From the IMG/VR virus record IMGVR_UViG_3300030085_005130, positions 1-31,197 of that record: a stretch of DNA of 31,197 nt. One strand, 5' to 3'. Source of the stretch: a virus. Each line of letters starts with the position of its first letter. The first letter of the stretch is position 1. Positions 15,501 to 23,325 of the stretch are shown here, one piece after another. The translations under genes were made by a program, and so were the position numbers. Under the pieces are notes generated by a model. That model ran no database searches and was not told where the DNA came from. It worked only from the letters and a program-made list of their open reading frames with translations.

Positions 15501-18465
15501 TATCCCATACTACGTCATAATTTGCACCAGTAAAGGTTACATCATCATTAAATGTAGAAATTCCAGTAAATGTAGAAATTCCAGTTACGTTTAATGATCC
15601 AACAGTAACAATACCAGAGACATTTAGACCACCATAAACAGAAACACCATATCCTAATGTCTCTAATTTCTTCCCACCCGTACCACCAGGATGTGCAAAA
15701 TGAAGCTCTGTAGAATTTTGTCCATTACAATAGATATTAGTAGCGAGCTGGTGTGCGTCTATTCGTATATCATTTGTATTAGCAGTTCCACCCTCAATTA
15801 TGAATACATTAGACCCAGTATATTTAAGCTTACCATTACCACTACTAGGAGATATATTAACCTGACCACTAACATCCAACTTAACAGTTGGTTGTGTAGA
15901 ACCAATACCAATATTACCATCAGCAGCTATACTAAGTCTCTCTACATTATTTGTACCGAAAGTAATTGGTTCAGAAACAACGGTTCTAATCTCCAAAAGA
16001 CCAGGAGTTGGATCATACCTCATGTAAGCATCGTTACCAGTTCCAAATATTATAGCTTTATTGTCAATTAACCCGATTCCATCAAAGGTTGAAGAACCCA
16101 CGGTTTCCTGAGCAGCACCCTTAAATAAAGATAGAGTGCTACCACCTGCTCGTGTTTTAAATTCAAGATCTGGATGATCTGATGCATGTTCTGCAATTAT
16201 GAACGATCCATTTGAATCTTCAGCGAATAATCTAAGATGAGGATTAGTATTGGTAGCAGCTTTACTAATATGAACATCTCCTTGAACATCAACTTTTGCT
16301 GTTGGTTGTGTAGAACCAATACCAATACCAGTTGAATTATGAACTAGATTTAAACCAGGAATACGGAACTTAGTAATACTACTATTACCTAAAGTAATTT
16401 CATTATCAGTTGTTGCAGAACTTGCATCAGCATCATAACCTATACAGATATTATTATCGCCTGAAGTAATTGAATCTCCGGCACTCGGTCCAAGGAGAAC
16501 ATTGCTACTGCCTGTTGTCAATCCATATCCGGCAGAATATCCCAGCAACGCATTAAAATTGCCTGTTGTCGATTCATATCCAGCCCATGTACCGACAACC
16601 GTATTATTAATCGCACCGTTCTCAATTTGCGCTAAAGCACGATCACCAATAGCAACGCTACGAGCGACACTGCTTTGAACTGATCCTGTTGCACCACCTA
16701 ATGCCTGGTTACCAATAGCAACATTTTCTTCATTTCCAATAAACTTACCGGCTTGATATCCAACGAACGTGTTCTTTCTGGCGTTAATGTTTGCACCAGC
16801 CTCTTGACCAATTACTGTGTTTTCGGTGCTATTAGTAGAGACACCAGTTCCAATTAAAACACTGGTGGAACTGGTCGTGGCATCAGATAGATCATTTAAC
16901 TCAATATCATATGAAGTAGCAGTCAGCATTCCTGTAACGTTTATGCCTGGTGCTTCAATTAACTTATTAGCAACCCACTTATCACCAGTAGAAGCATAAG
17001 TAAATGTTGCACTAGCTCCATTAATTTCCAGTCCAGCACCATTTGCCTGAGTAGCATTCGTCGCACTCTTGGCAATTGAAACTAACTTATCATCAACTTC
17101 CAGTGTCGTAGAGTTAATGATGGTCTGGGTACCATCGACTTGGAGGTCACCAAGTATAATTACAGTTCCTGTGGCATCTCCAACTGCTGCTGGGTCAAGA
17201 ACTAAGTTTGATGGACCAGTTATTGTTGCAGTATTTCCTGTACCTACAATAGATACACCGATGCCAGTAGTTTTGAATTTTTGCGAACTATTATAATATA
17301 ATGCGGAATAACCTGTAGGATTAAAAACGGCACTTACATTAGTACCATCTGGATTATTAATCCATATTTGATTTCCACCAAAATATAAATTGCCAGTTCC
17401 AGTATCATTTATATAATTATGACTACCATTATGATATATTTCTAATCCATCATGCGCTCCTGCAGAACCACCAAGTAATAACTTATCATCATCTAAGAGA
17501 TGAACATTATTCTGGAATGTAGAAATACCAGAAACATTTAAGGTATCAGTTTCAGTATGACCCGTTACATCAATACCAGTAGACTTAGTGGCAAGTTTCT
17601 GAGTACCATAATGGTAAAGAATAGCTTCACCATTACTACCATCAGCACGGAAATAATCAGCAGAACCTCCAGAACCATTGTCGGTTTGAATAACAACATC
17701 TCCAAGATCAACACTGTTTCTGATGCGAATATTCCCAGTTCCAGTATTGACTATCATACTGGCAGTACCACTATGATAGAGTTGTAAATCATTATCAGTA
17801 CCAAAACGAAGTTGGACACCATCATTAAATTTTAAGTTTCCACTTGTCTTAATATCAGCAACATCACTACGAAGGAAAGAAGTAGAGCTAATGCCTCCCA
17901 AAGTATCGGCATCACCACCACCTTCTATAAGAATTGTTGCAATGCCTGCAGCACCAGTTGTTCCAGTAACTGTTACTCCACTGGAACCTTGAAAACTAAG
18001 ACTTGAAATACTTCCGGCAGTTCCTACCGTGCTACCATTTTCATCTTTAACAGTAAGTCCTTCAATTGCACCAGCGGCAGCAATACCAGTCAGTTGTGAG
18101 CCATCACCATATAGTTTGGTAGCACTGACGATACCAGTAGAAGCATAAAATGTGATACCAGTACCAACAATAACATCATTAGTAAAGGTCGCACCAGTAC
18201 CTAAGAAGTTTCTATTATTATCAATTACTACGTTAGTATCAATTAAGAATTTTGATGCTCTGAATGGTGAGTAAGCACTATTCCTCATTGCTTGGAGGTC
18301 ACCACCAGAGTGTCTTGAGAGTGATGCATCACCAATCTCAATCATATTATTATTAGGATCAAGAACAATCGTTCCAACACCGGCTGAACTGAATGTACTT
18401 AAACCCGCATTTACTATTTGTCTACTATCATCAATTATAGTAGAACCTTGAATCTTAATTGCCAT
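12517..18465 (-). CDS. giant modular tail fibre with YadA-like head and cupredoxin-like domain (1982 aa)
   Basis: Domain order: an N-terminal attachment region (MAIKIQGSTIIDDSRQI); long shaft of repeated units (NVSGISTF, DDVTFTG, YDVVWDK, DLEIYHS and similar) with GSTQPTAKxDV punctuation; a left-handed YadA-like head at about 530-690 (NTFVGYQAGKF, NVAIGNQALGG, NALLGYSAGYG); more shaft; a cupredoxin-like domain at about 1563-1676 with possible copper ligands His1620, Cys1661, His1664 and Met1667 (CSAHPYM); a second YadA-like stretch at about 1753-1820 (NYSFIGGSYAST, SYSAGFGNH); and a C-terminal domain of a type common in phage tail proteins (ELRGALKRGANAAST, IRWVCTIEATE). It probably forms a homotrimeric fibre. 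A GAGGA site precedes the ATG at 18465; late promoter at 18505-18511. Confidence 0.9.
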   Translation of the reverse strand: MAIKIQGSTIIDDSRQIVNAGLSTFSSAGVGTIVLDPNNNMIEIGDASLSRHSGGDLQAMRNSAYSPFRASKFLIDTNVVIDNNRNFLGTGATFTNDVIVGTGITFYASTGIVSATKLYGDGSQLTGIAAAGAIEGLTVKDENGSTVGTAGSISSLSFQGSSGVTVTGTTGAAGIATILIEGGGDADTLGGISSTSFLRSDVADIKTSGNLKFNDGVQLRFGTDNDLQLYHSGTASMIVNTGTGNIRIRNSVDLGDVVIQTDNGSGGSADYFRADGSNGEAILYHYGTQKLATKSTGIDVTGHTETDTLNVSGISTFQNNVHLLDDDKLLLGGSAGAHDGLEIYHNGSHNYINDTGTGNLYFGGNQIWINNPDGTNVSAVFNPTGYSALYYNSSQKFKTTGIGVSIVGTGNTATITGPSNLVLDPAAVGDATGTVIILGDLQVDGTQTIINSTTLEVDDKLVSIAKSATNATQANGAGLEINGASATFTYASTGDKWVANKLIEAPGINVTGMLTATSYDIELNDLSDATTSSTSVLIGTGVSTNSTENTVIGQEAGANINARKNTFVGYQAGKFIGNEENVAIGNQALGGATGSVQSSVARSVAIGDRALAQIENGAINNTVVGTWAGYESTTGNFNALLGYSAGYGLTTGSSNVLLGPSAGDSITSGDNNICIGYDADASSATTDNEITLGNSSITKFRIPGLNLVHNSTGIGIGSTQPTAKVDVQGDVHISKAATNTNPHLRLFAEDSNGSFIIAEHASDHPDLEFKTRAGGSTLSLFKGAAQETVGSSTFDGIGLIDNKAIIFGTGNDAYMRYDPTPGLLEIRTVVSEPITFGTNNVERLSIAADGNIGIGSTQPTVKLDVSGQVNISPSSGNGKLKYTGSNVFIIEGGTANTNDIRIDAHQLATNIYCNGQNSTELHFAHPGGTGGKKLETLGYGVSVYGGLNVSGIVTVGSLNVTGISTFTGISTFNDDVTFTGANYDVVWDKSESALDFAEGATAKFGDEQDLEIYHSSHSYIKNKTGSTAELRIGAETVRIGNVGSTQTYIKGEDGYGVTIYHNGAQKLRTASNGIIVTGTTSTDQLNVGGGSTFTSEANFNGNIDVDGHTELDDLNVSGISTFQDDVTFTGSSYDVVWDKTGDVLRFKDNSQAVFGTNDDLRIYSDNSDSYIINTQNNDIIIDQQVADKSIQIKSDDGSGSGSAIYLKADGNSGELIAYHYGSQKFKTTTDGIAVSGIVTASSGIVTYYGDGSQLTGISAGGSSPWITTGYTGIGTTSAVGIGTRIEILPYDNQNNGTLSFEGSAGQLFSITNDLTTGSIFSVNDVSGIPSIDVDADGTIQLAPFGATEFVGIGTTNPTAKLDVDGTVALGSSVYDTNGTFGGNGQVLSNVTGFGVSWTTVSSGGGSVWSTSGNDAYYTTGNVGINSTSPTAKLDVNGTSNFHDAITLEMPSTNAGISLKLGTTYKGDLRVTSNEFRVTSNSTTDLLLGCNNSGGTSGDVVIATAGVTGGYSTGWGRLAVFTGSGTAELWYQDSKKFETTNTGIGVSGNFEKYDTLVGSGSTTVVQFAVTVAAKSDHRYTGGVNGASTNGYYLDGIESPFLTFTPGRTYRFTLSSGDMTSHPFRLYLEADRTTEYTENVTSTSTYTEIVVTESTPSILYYQCSAHPYMGNAIQTNGSTIVDGRHNASPNNTVPVHSLSAIGTETTIDVALVPKGGGGSILAAIPDGTTTGGNKRGAGAVDLQLVRLGQTAVASGTNAALIGGRHNTASGNYSFIGGSYASTVSGSYSAGFGNHITVSGDESYAFGTHSLADSNYSIVLGGKYASTRTIEGLVVIPASANPHGTDHNGRALCQKSILNVYAQTANATPTVLRSNVNGAGTTNQLTLKNNSAITFKATCVAGVTGAGNTKVWELRGALKRGANAASTALVGSVIKDVIAYDTGAAAWDLEITADTTNGAIKVEVTGQAATTIRWVCTIEATEMSF
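13438..13779 (-). other. cupredoxin-like domain within the 1982 aa fibre
   Basis: Residues about 1563-1676. It shows beta strands FLTFTPGRTYRFTL, then SHPFRLYLEAD, YTEIVVTE and ILYYQCSAHPYMGNAI. The C-x-x-H-x-x-M spacing with an upstream His 41 residues before the Cys is the type 1 copper layout of small blue-copper proteins such as amicyanin (C-T-P-H-P-F-M). Similar domains occur in other cyanophage fibres from memory; copper binding has not been shown as far as I know. It may serve only as a structural beta-sandwich. Confidence 0.7.
16975..17285 (-). repeat. fibre segment shared with the S74 fibre (copy 1)
   Basis: About 310 bp encoding GVSIVGTGNTATITGP, NLVLDPAAVGDATGT, ILGDLQVDGT, ASATFTYASTGDKW in order. 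It aligns without obvious gaps to 19494-19803 in the neighbouring fibre gene, with blocks of identical DNA such as around the DLQVDG codons. This suggests exchange or duplication between the fibres. Confidence 0.8.
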
Positions 18466-18504
18466 CTACCGTCCTCGTATACACTAGGTAGTTTTTAGTA
18501 TAGG

Positions 18505-18511
18505 TATTTAG
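18505..18511 (-). promoter_or_regulatory. T4-type late promoter core, cyanophage variant (CTAAATA)
   Basis: CCTAAATA on the minus strand, 4 bp after the stop of the S74 fibre gene and 39 bp before the ATG at 18465. It would drive the 1982 aa fibre gene. Confidence 0.6.
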
Positions 18512-18515
18512 GCAA

Positions 18516-18791
18516 TCATTCAAGTTTGGAAAGTCTTTCGCTCAGAGTATCAATTTGCTTTTGTTGTTCTTTAACAGTTTCAATCAGAAGACCAATCAGA
18601 CCGTTGTAGTTAACAGTCTTTGTTCCATTATCAGTTACAAGTTCTGGAAGAACTTTCTCAACTTCTTGTGCGATGACACCAAGAGCAGGTCTTTGAGTTT
18701 CCTTCCAATCGAAATTAACACCACGAATCTGAACAACCTTTGCAAGTGGATCCTCAATCGTGCGAATATTAGTCTTCAGATTTTCGTCAGA
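18516..18791 (-). other. peptidase S74 chaperone domain (autocleaved C-terminus)
   Basis: Codons for residues 681-771. Conserved family landmarks are the S-D-x-x-L-K-x-N-I start, G-V-I-A-Q-E-V, LPELV and YNGLI...LLIE, followed by a heptad helix. The cleavage site is expected between Ala680 and Ser681. It is the only S74 domain complete in this window. Confidence 0.9.
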
Positions 18792-20831
18792 TGCCGAGTT
18801 AAAATCTTGTGCTGTTGCAATACCAGAGACATTTATTCCACCAGAAATTGTAACACCATATCCTGTGGTTTCAAATTTCTTGACATCATCATAATAAAGT
18901 TCTACTGCTCCATCTGCAATAAAGTTTGCAGCCGTTTCACTTCTGTCCCTCACCATAATACCAACATCATTATTAGAATTTAAGTTGATATCACCACCAG
19001 TTGAGGTGGTTCTAATATTCAAAGCTCCTGTGATATTGCTAATGTATGATTGTCCACCATTATGCCAAAGTTGTAAGTCAGCACCACTTCCAAACTGAGC
19101 TTCAACAGAATCATTAAATCTCAAAAAACCAGATGTCTTAACGTCAGCAATATCACTACGGAGGAATGAAGTGGAGCTGATACCACTAAGTAAACTTGAG
19201 TCGGTAGCGATACCACTAAAGTTAGCATAATTTAAGTAATAGGTTCCTTCCTGACCATCTAACTTATCAGCATCAGTTGCTACTCCAACAAAGTTACTAT
19301 AGTCTAAGTAATAAGTTCCCTGCTGACCATCTAACTTATCACTATCAGTAGCAATACCAACAAAGTTAGTATAGTCTAAGTAATAGGTTCCTTCTTGTCC
19401 ATCAAGAGTGTCGGCATCTAAACCATTACCAGTTCCTTCATCAGCAGTTGTGAGTAATCTATCGGTATTATAATATGGCGCTTTATTAAATACCCACTTA
19501 TCACCAGTAGAAGCATATTGTAATGTTGCAGAAGCACCATCAATTTCTATTCCGGCACCATTAGCTGCTGCAGAATCGGCAGCACCAGAAGCAAGAACAA
19601 TTGATTTATCATCAACAGTCAGTGTAGTCGAATTAATTTCTGTAGTCGTTCCATCGACTTGAAGGTCACCAAGTATAATAACTTTACCAGTAGCATCTCC
19701 GACTACTGCTGGATCAAGAACTAAGTTTTCTGGACCAGTTATTGTTGCAGTATTTCCTGTGCCTACAATTGATACACCAATACCAGTGGTTCTAAATTTC
19801 TCAATAGCATTATGATAAAGTATTGCTGAACCATTTGTGACGAATTTTGCTTTATTTTCGTTTGCAGCACTGTTTCTTATAATTAAATTATCAGCATTGA
19901 TGACTAAATTTCCGCTGCTCCCATTTTCCTGAATAATAGAGTTGCCATTACCAGTGTTGTAATAAATCTCTAATTCTTGATTAGCACCAAATCTCAGTTT
20001 GTCGTCATCACCAAAATCTACATTACTTTGAAATGTAGAAACGCCAGAAACATTCAGTTGTTGAGTCTCTGTTATTCCATAAACGGTAACACCTGCACCA
20101 GTGGTTTCAAATTTCTTGGAGTTATCATAATAGAGTTGTACTGTATTATTAGTAGCGAGTATCGCATTTTGAGAAAGAGCTCCAGTTCTAACATCAAGAC
20201 CTCCTTTAGCGTCTATTTTAAAATCATGTCCCGCACTATCTGCAAGAATATGAGACTTGCCAAATTGATCTGTCCAAAGTTGCAAGTCAGCATCATCACC
20301 AATTCTCAATCTATCATTATCACCAAGATTTACATTATCTTGGAATGTAGAAACACCAGAAACATTTAGAGTTCCATCTACATCTAACTTAGAAGTTGGT
20401 GATGAGGAACCAATACCAACTCTATGATTAGTACTATCAGCAAAAAGTAGTGTTGAAATTCCCGTAAGACTTCCACCACTAGCGAATTGAACTGCTCCGT
20501 CCTCCCCACCAACTACTGCACTATCTACAGTTATTGTTGCAACTCCAGTTACTCCTTGAGTAATTGTAATTGCAGCACCAACAAAATTAAGTGTAGTGAA
20601 TCCAGTTCCTACAAGATTACCCTCATCTTGAAGGTCTATATGATCAATTAAAGAACTTCCTGTTGGTCCAATAAATTGAGTGGCAGTTATAATTCCAGTA
20701 GTGCCAATTAAAACAGAAGAGGTCCCAATCCCAACCGTGTAAGTGCCAGCAGTTGAGATTCCTATAAAATTATTATCTTCTTGAACATCTATAAATGACG
20801 CTAGTTGAGAGAGCTCTCTGTTAATAGACAT
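18516..20831 (-). CDS. tail fibre with C-terminal peptidase S74 intramolecular chaperone (771 aa)
   Basis: A shaft of fibre units (NVSGVSTFQ, DDADLQLW, YYDNSKKFETTG) resembles the 1982 aa fibre and shares a 310 bp block with it. A perfect-length threefold repeat of 24 residues occurs at 19188-19403. The last 91 residues are a peptidase S74 domain: SDENLKTNI at 681-689, then GVNFDWK, ALGVIAQEVEKVLPELV, YNGLIGLLIE and a final coiled coil EQQKQIDTLSERLSKLE. In this family the chaperone assists trimer folding and is then cleaved autocatalytically just before the Ser of SD, here Ser681, so mature fibre would end near residue 680. The start at 20831 has AGGATA about 10 bp upstream and two late promoter cores further up. 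Confidence 0.93.
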   Translation of the reverse strand: MSINRELSQLASFIDVQEDNNFIGISTAGTYTVGIGTSSVLIGTTGIITATQFIGPTGSSLIDHIDLQDEGNLVGTGFTTLNFVGAAITITQGVTGVATITVDSAVVGGEDGAVQFASGGSLTGISTLLFADSTNHRVGIGSSSPTSKLDVDGTLNVSGVSTFQDNVNLGDNDRLRIGDDADLQLWTDQFGKSHILADSAGHDFKIDAKGGLDVRTGALSQNAILATNNTVQLYYDNSKKFETTGAGVTVYGITETQQLNVSGVSTFQSNVDFGDDDKLRFGANQELEIYYNTGNGNSIIQENGSSGNLVINADNLIIRNSAANENKAKFVTNGSAILYHNAIEKFRTTGIGVSIVGTGNTATITGPENLVLDPAVVGDATGKVIILGDLQVDGTTTEINSTTLTVDDKSIVLASGAADSAAANGAGIEIDGASATLQYASTGDKWVFNKAPYYNTDRLLTTADEGTGNGLDADTLDGQEGTYYLDYTNFVGIATDSDKLDGQQGTYYLDYSNFVGVATDADKLDGQEGTYYLNYANFSGIATDSSLLSGISSTSFLRSDIADVKTSGFLRFNDSVEAQFGSGADLQLWHNGGQSYISNITGALNIRTTSTGGDINLNSNNDVGIMVRDRSETAANFIADGAVELYYDDVKKFETTGYGVTISGGINVSGIATAQDFNSASDENLKTNIRTIEDPLAKVVQIRGVNFDWKETQRPALGVIAQEVEKVLPELVTDNGTKTVNYNGLIGLLIETVKEQQKQIDTLSERLSKLE
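19188..19403 (-). repeat. three tandem 72 bp (24 residue) repeats in the S74 fibre
   Basis: Three consecutive units of 24 codons: DGQEGTYYLDYTNFVGIATD..., DGQQGTYYLDYSNFVGVATD..., DGQEGTYYLNYANFSGIATD.... They are in frame, so copy number change would preserve the protein. The unit ends in (S/A)DKL or SSLL. This is a minisatellite-like coding repeat. Confidence 0.9.
19494..19803 (-). repeat. fibre segment shared with the 1982 aa fibre (copy 2)
   Basis: Partner of 16975-17285. It encodes the same order of motifs (GVSIVGTGNTATITGP, NLVLDPAVVGDATGK, ILGDLQVDGT, YASTGDKW). Long identical stretches of DNA alternate with diverged ones. Confidence 0.8.
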
Positions 20832-20867
20832 TTTGATATAGTATCCTACTTAGGGTTCCCATAAAGG

Positions 20868-20874
20868 TATTTAT
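20868..20874 (-). promoter_or_regulatory. T4-type late promoter core (CATAAATA)
   Basis: ATAAATA on the minus strand preceded by C, 36 bp before the ATG at 20831. It lies in a 70 bp spacer that also holds a second core at 20893-20899. Confidence 0.6.
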
Positions 20875-20892
20875 GATATAAAAAACAATCCT

Positions 20893-20899
20893 TATTTAT
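20893..20899 (-). promoter_or_regulatory. second T4-type late promoter core (AATAAATA)
   Basis: ATAAATA on the minus strand, just after the TGA of the 405 aa FG-GAP gene (20904-20902), 25 bp upstream of the first core. Two tandem cores are unique to this spacer. Confidence 0.5.
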
Positions 20900-20901
20900 T
20901 A

Positions 20902-22119
20902 TCAATCAAGGATATCAAATATATGATCAGACTCTGGAGTGTTGTAAATATGTGCCGATCCCTGGTGATTATTACTATTAACATCATCCCAGTGAGCGCC
21001 AACAACGATTTTACCAGATCCCACTGCGACTGATATTCCAAAGTAATCAAAATTCTCGCCATTAGGATGAGTTAGTTTTGAAATATAATTACCATCTAGA
21101 TCATAAACGTGTGCCGCACCGTCACTAGAACCGCTAGTAGAATTATTAATATCACCAACAACAATTTTACCGTCCCCTATCGCTACTGAATATCCAAAAT
21201 TATTGCTATTAGTACCATCATGACCAGTTATAATACCAACTTGAGTTCCATCTAAATCATAAATGTAAATTGCTCCATTACCATAGGTGTCAGCATCATA
21301 TCCAGGAGCACCGACAACGATTCTACCGGATCCTACTGCGACTGATGCTCCAAATTCATCGCCATTATTACCATTAGAATCAGTCAAGATACTAAGTTGA
21401 TTTCCATCCAAGTCAAAAATGTATGCTGATCCAGGAACAGTTTGATAATTACCACCCCAAGCACCAACAACGATTCTACCGGATCCTACTGCTACCGATT
21501 GTCCAAATTGATCTCTATAAGCGCCATCAGAAGCAACTATTTTAATTTCATTAGTTCCATCTAGATTATAAATGTATGCCGCTCCTTGTTCTTCATTACT
21601 ACCAACATCACGATAATAAGCACCAACAACAATTTTACCGGATCCTACCGCTACCGAATTTCCAAAGGATTGAGCACCTTCACCAGCGCCATCAGAAGCA
21701 ATTATCTTAACTTCATTAGTTCCATCCAGGTCATAAATGTATGCCGCTCCAGCATTACCTGCATTTTGATCTTCACCCAATGCGCCAACAACAATCTTCC
21801 CACATCCTACTGCAACCGAATTTCCAAAATAATCACCCCATTGTATATCAGAAGATGTTTTTTTAACTTCATTATTTCCATTTAAGTCATAAATGTATAT
21901 TGCTCCATATTCTAATCCTGACTGTATACTCTCCGGAACACCAACAACAATTATATCAGATCCTACTGCTACTGATTTTCCATATTCCTCCCCAGCAACA
22001 CCATCAGAAGCAGTTATTATTCCTACAGACGTTGGTTGCGTAGTCGTATCATAACGATCTGTTCCGATGAAAATTTTTTCATCACTACCAATAAAAATAT
22101 TTCTTCCTATGAGTGCCAT
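20902..22119 (-). CDS. FG-GAP seven-repeat protein, predicted beta-propeller, paralogue C (405 aa)
   Basis: After an N-terminal segment (MALIGRNIFIGSDEKIFIG) the protein consists of seven repeats of about 50 residues. Each has the order (D/N)-x-FG-x-SVAVG-x-G-(K/R)-IVVGA, an acidic loop with D/N residues, then GAAYIYDLDGTNEVKI. Seven FG-GAP-type repeats are what a seven-bladed integrin-like propeller needs; such propellers often bind calcium through acidic loops and mediate adhesion. A short tail (DHIFDILD) closes the chain. It starts 2 bp after its paralogue at 22122-23318 and has only a weak Shine-Dalgarno, so translational coupling is likely. It is probably a virion adhesin or tip; no signal peptide. 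Confidence 0.88.
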   Translation of the reverse strand: MALIGRNIFIGSDEKIFIGTDRYDTTTQPTSVGIITASDGVAGEEYGKSVAVGSDIIVVGVPESIQSGLEYGAIYIYDLNGNNEVKKTSSDIQWGDYFGNSVAVGCGKIVVGALGEDQNAGNAGAAYIYDLDGTNEVKIIASDGAGEGAQSFGNSVAVGSGKIVVGAYYRDVGSNEEQGAAYIYNLDGTNEIKIVASDGAYRDQFGQSVAVGSGRIVVGAWGGNYQTVPGSAYIFDLDGNQLSILTDSNGNNGDEFGASVAVGSGRIVVGAPGYDADTYGNGAIYIYDLDGTQVGIITGHDGTNSNNFGYSVAIGDGKIVVGDINNSTSGSSDGAAHVYDLDGNYISKLTHPNGENFDYFGISVAVGSGKIVVGAHWDDVNSNNHQGSAHIYNTPESDHIFDILD

Positions 22120-22121
22120 GT

Positions 22122-23318
22122 TTAATACCTATAATTGTCTACAATATCATCATAATAATCACTTAATGTTTTATCAATTTCCCATATATATGCTGAACCA
22201 ACAAGAGTCGCACCACCATGACCATCCTGATGAGCACCAACAACAATTTTACCCTCTCCTACTGCGACTGAGTTTCCAAAGTAATCACCCGCAGCACCGT
22301 CAGAAGCAGTTATTTTAACTTCATTATTTCCATCTAAATCATAAATATATGCCGCTCCTTGCTCATTATTTGGACCTGGAAGATCCGCATATGCAGCACC
22401 AACAACGATTTTACTAGATCTTACTGCAACTGAGTTTCCAAAGTAATCATTTAAACTACTATCAGAAGCAGATATAATACCAACTTGATTACCATTAAGG
22501 TCATGAATGTATGCTGCTTGTTTCTGCGTAGCACCAACAACAATTCTACCGGATCCTACTGCAACTGCTTTTCCAAATTCATCGACATTAACACCATCAG
22601 AAGCAGTCATAATACCAACTTCATTACCATTAAGGTCATAAATGTATGCTGAACCAGCATCAGTACCATTACTATTATCATCACCATAAGCACCAACAAC
22701 GATTCTACCGTCTCCTATCGCTACTGACCATCCAAAATAATCATTCATACTACCATTAGAAGCAGTTATCTTAACTTCATTAGTTCCATCTAGGTCATAA
22801 ATGTATGCCGAACCAGAAGAAAGGTTGTCACCAAAAGCACCGACAACAATCTTCCCACATCCTACTGCAACCGAGTATCCAAAATAATCATCGATAGCAC
22901 CATCAGAAGCAGTTATTTTAACTTCATTAGTTCCATCTAGATCATAAATGTATGCCGCTCCACGTCCTGCATTTTTATAAGCACCGACAACAATTTTACC
23001 GAATCCTGCTGCAACTGAGATTCCAAAAAAATTAGAACCAGCAGCATCAGAAGCAGTTATCTTAACTTCATTAGTTCCATCTAGGTCATAAATGTATGCC
23101 GAACCAGAAAGAAATGCATTATTATCATCATCATAAGGGGAACCAACAACAATTTTACCAGACCCTACTGCAACTGAGTTTCCAAAGTAATCACTAGCAG
23201 CACCATCAGAAGGAGTTAGTTTTTTATTCTCAGTAGTTCCAATTCCTGTGGTAGAAGCTATACTGACAATAATATCACTATTTTTTATAACAAATTTATT
23301 TCCTGCGTAAAGTCCCAT
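22122..23318 (-). CDS. FG-GAP seven-repeat protein, predicted beta-propeller, paralogue B (398 aa)
   Basis: An N-terminal segment (MGLYAGNKFVIKNSDIIV) precedes seven repeats, the first opening SDYFGNSVAVGSGKIVVG and the last GDYFGNSVAVGEGKIVVG. Repeats 1-3 and 6 end YDLDGxNEVK; repeats 4 and 5 end in the alternative NGNxVGI. Repeat 5 is short (VVGATQKQAAYIHD), with the acidic loop largely lost. The tail is LSDYYDDIVDNYRY, ending in aromatic residues. It starts 7 bp after paralogue A with a weak Shine-Dalgarno and no promoter of its own. The role is inferred as for the other paralogues: a host-contact propeller on the virion. Confidence 0.88.
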   Translation of the reverse strand: MGLYAGNKFVIKNSDIIVSIASTTGIGTTENKKLTPSDGAASDYFGNSVAVGSGKIVVGSPYDDDNNAFLSGSAYIYDLDGTNEVKITASDAAGSNFFGISVAAGFGKIVVGAYKNAGRGAAYIYDLDGTNEVKITASDGAIDDYFGYSVAVGCGKIVVGAFGDNLSSGSAYIYDLDGTNEVKITASNGSMNDYFGWSVAIGDGRIVVGAYGDDNSNGTDAGSAYIYDLNGNEVGIMTASDGVNVDEFGKAVAVGSGRIVVGATQKQAAYIHDLNGNQVGIISASDSSLNDYFGNSVAVRSSKIVVGAAYADLPGPNNEQGAAYIYDLDGNNEVKITASDGAAGDYFGNSVAVGEGKIVVGAHQDGHGGATLVGSAYIWEIDKTLSDYYDDIVDNYRY

Positions 23319-23325
23319 ATTTCTA

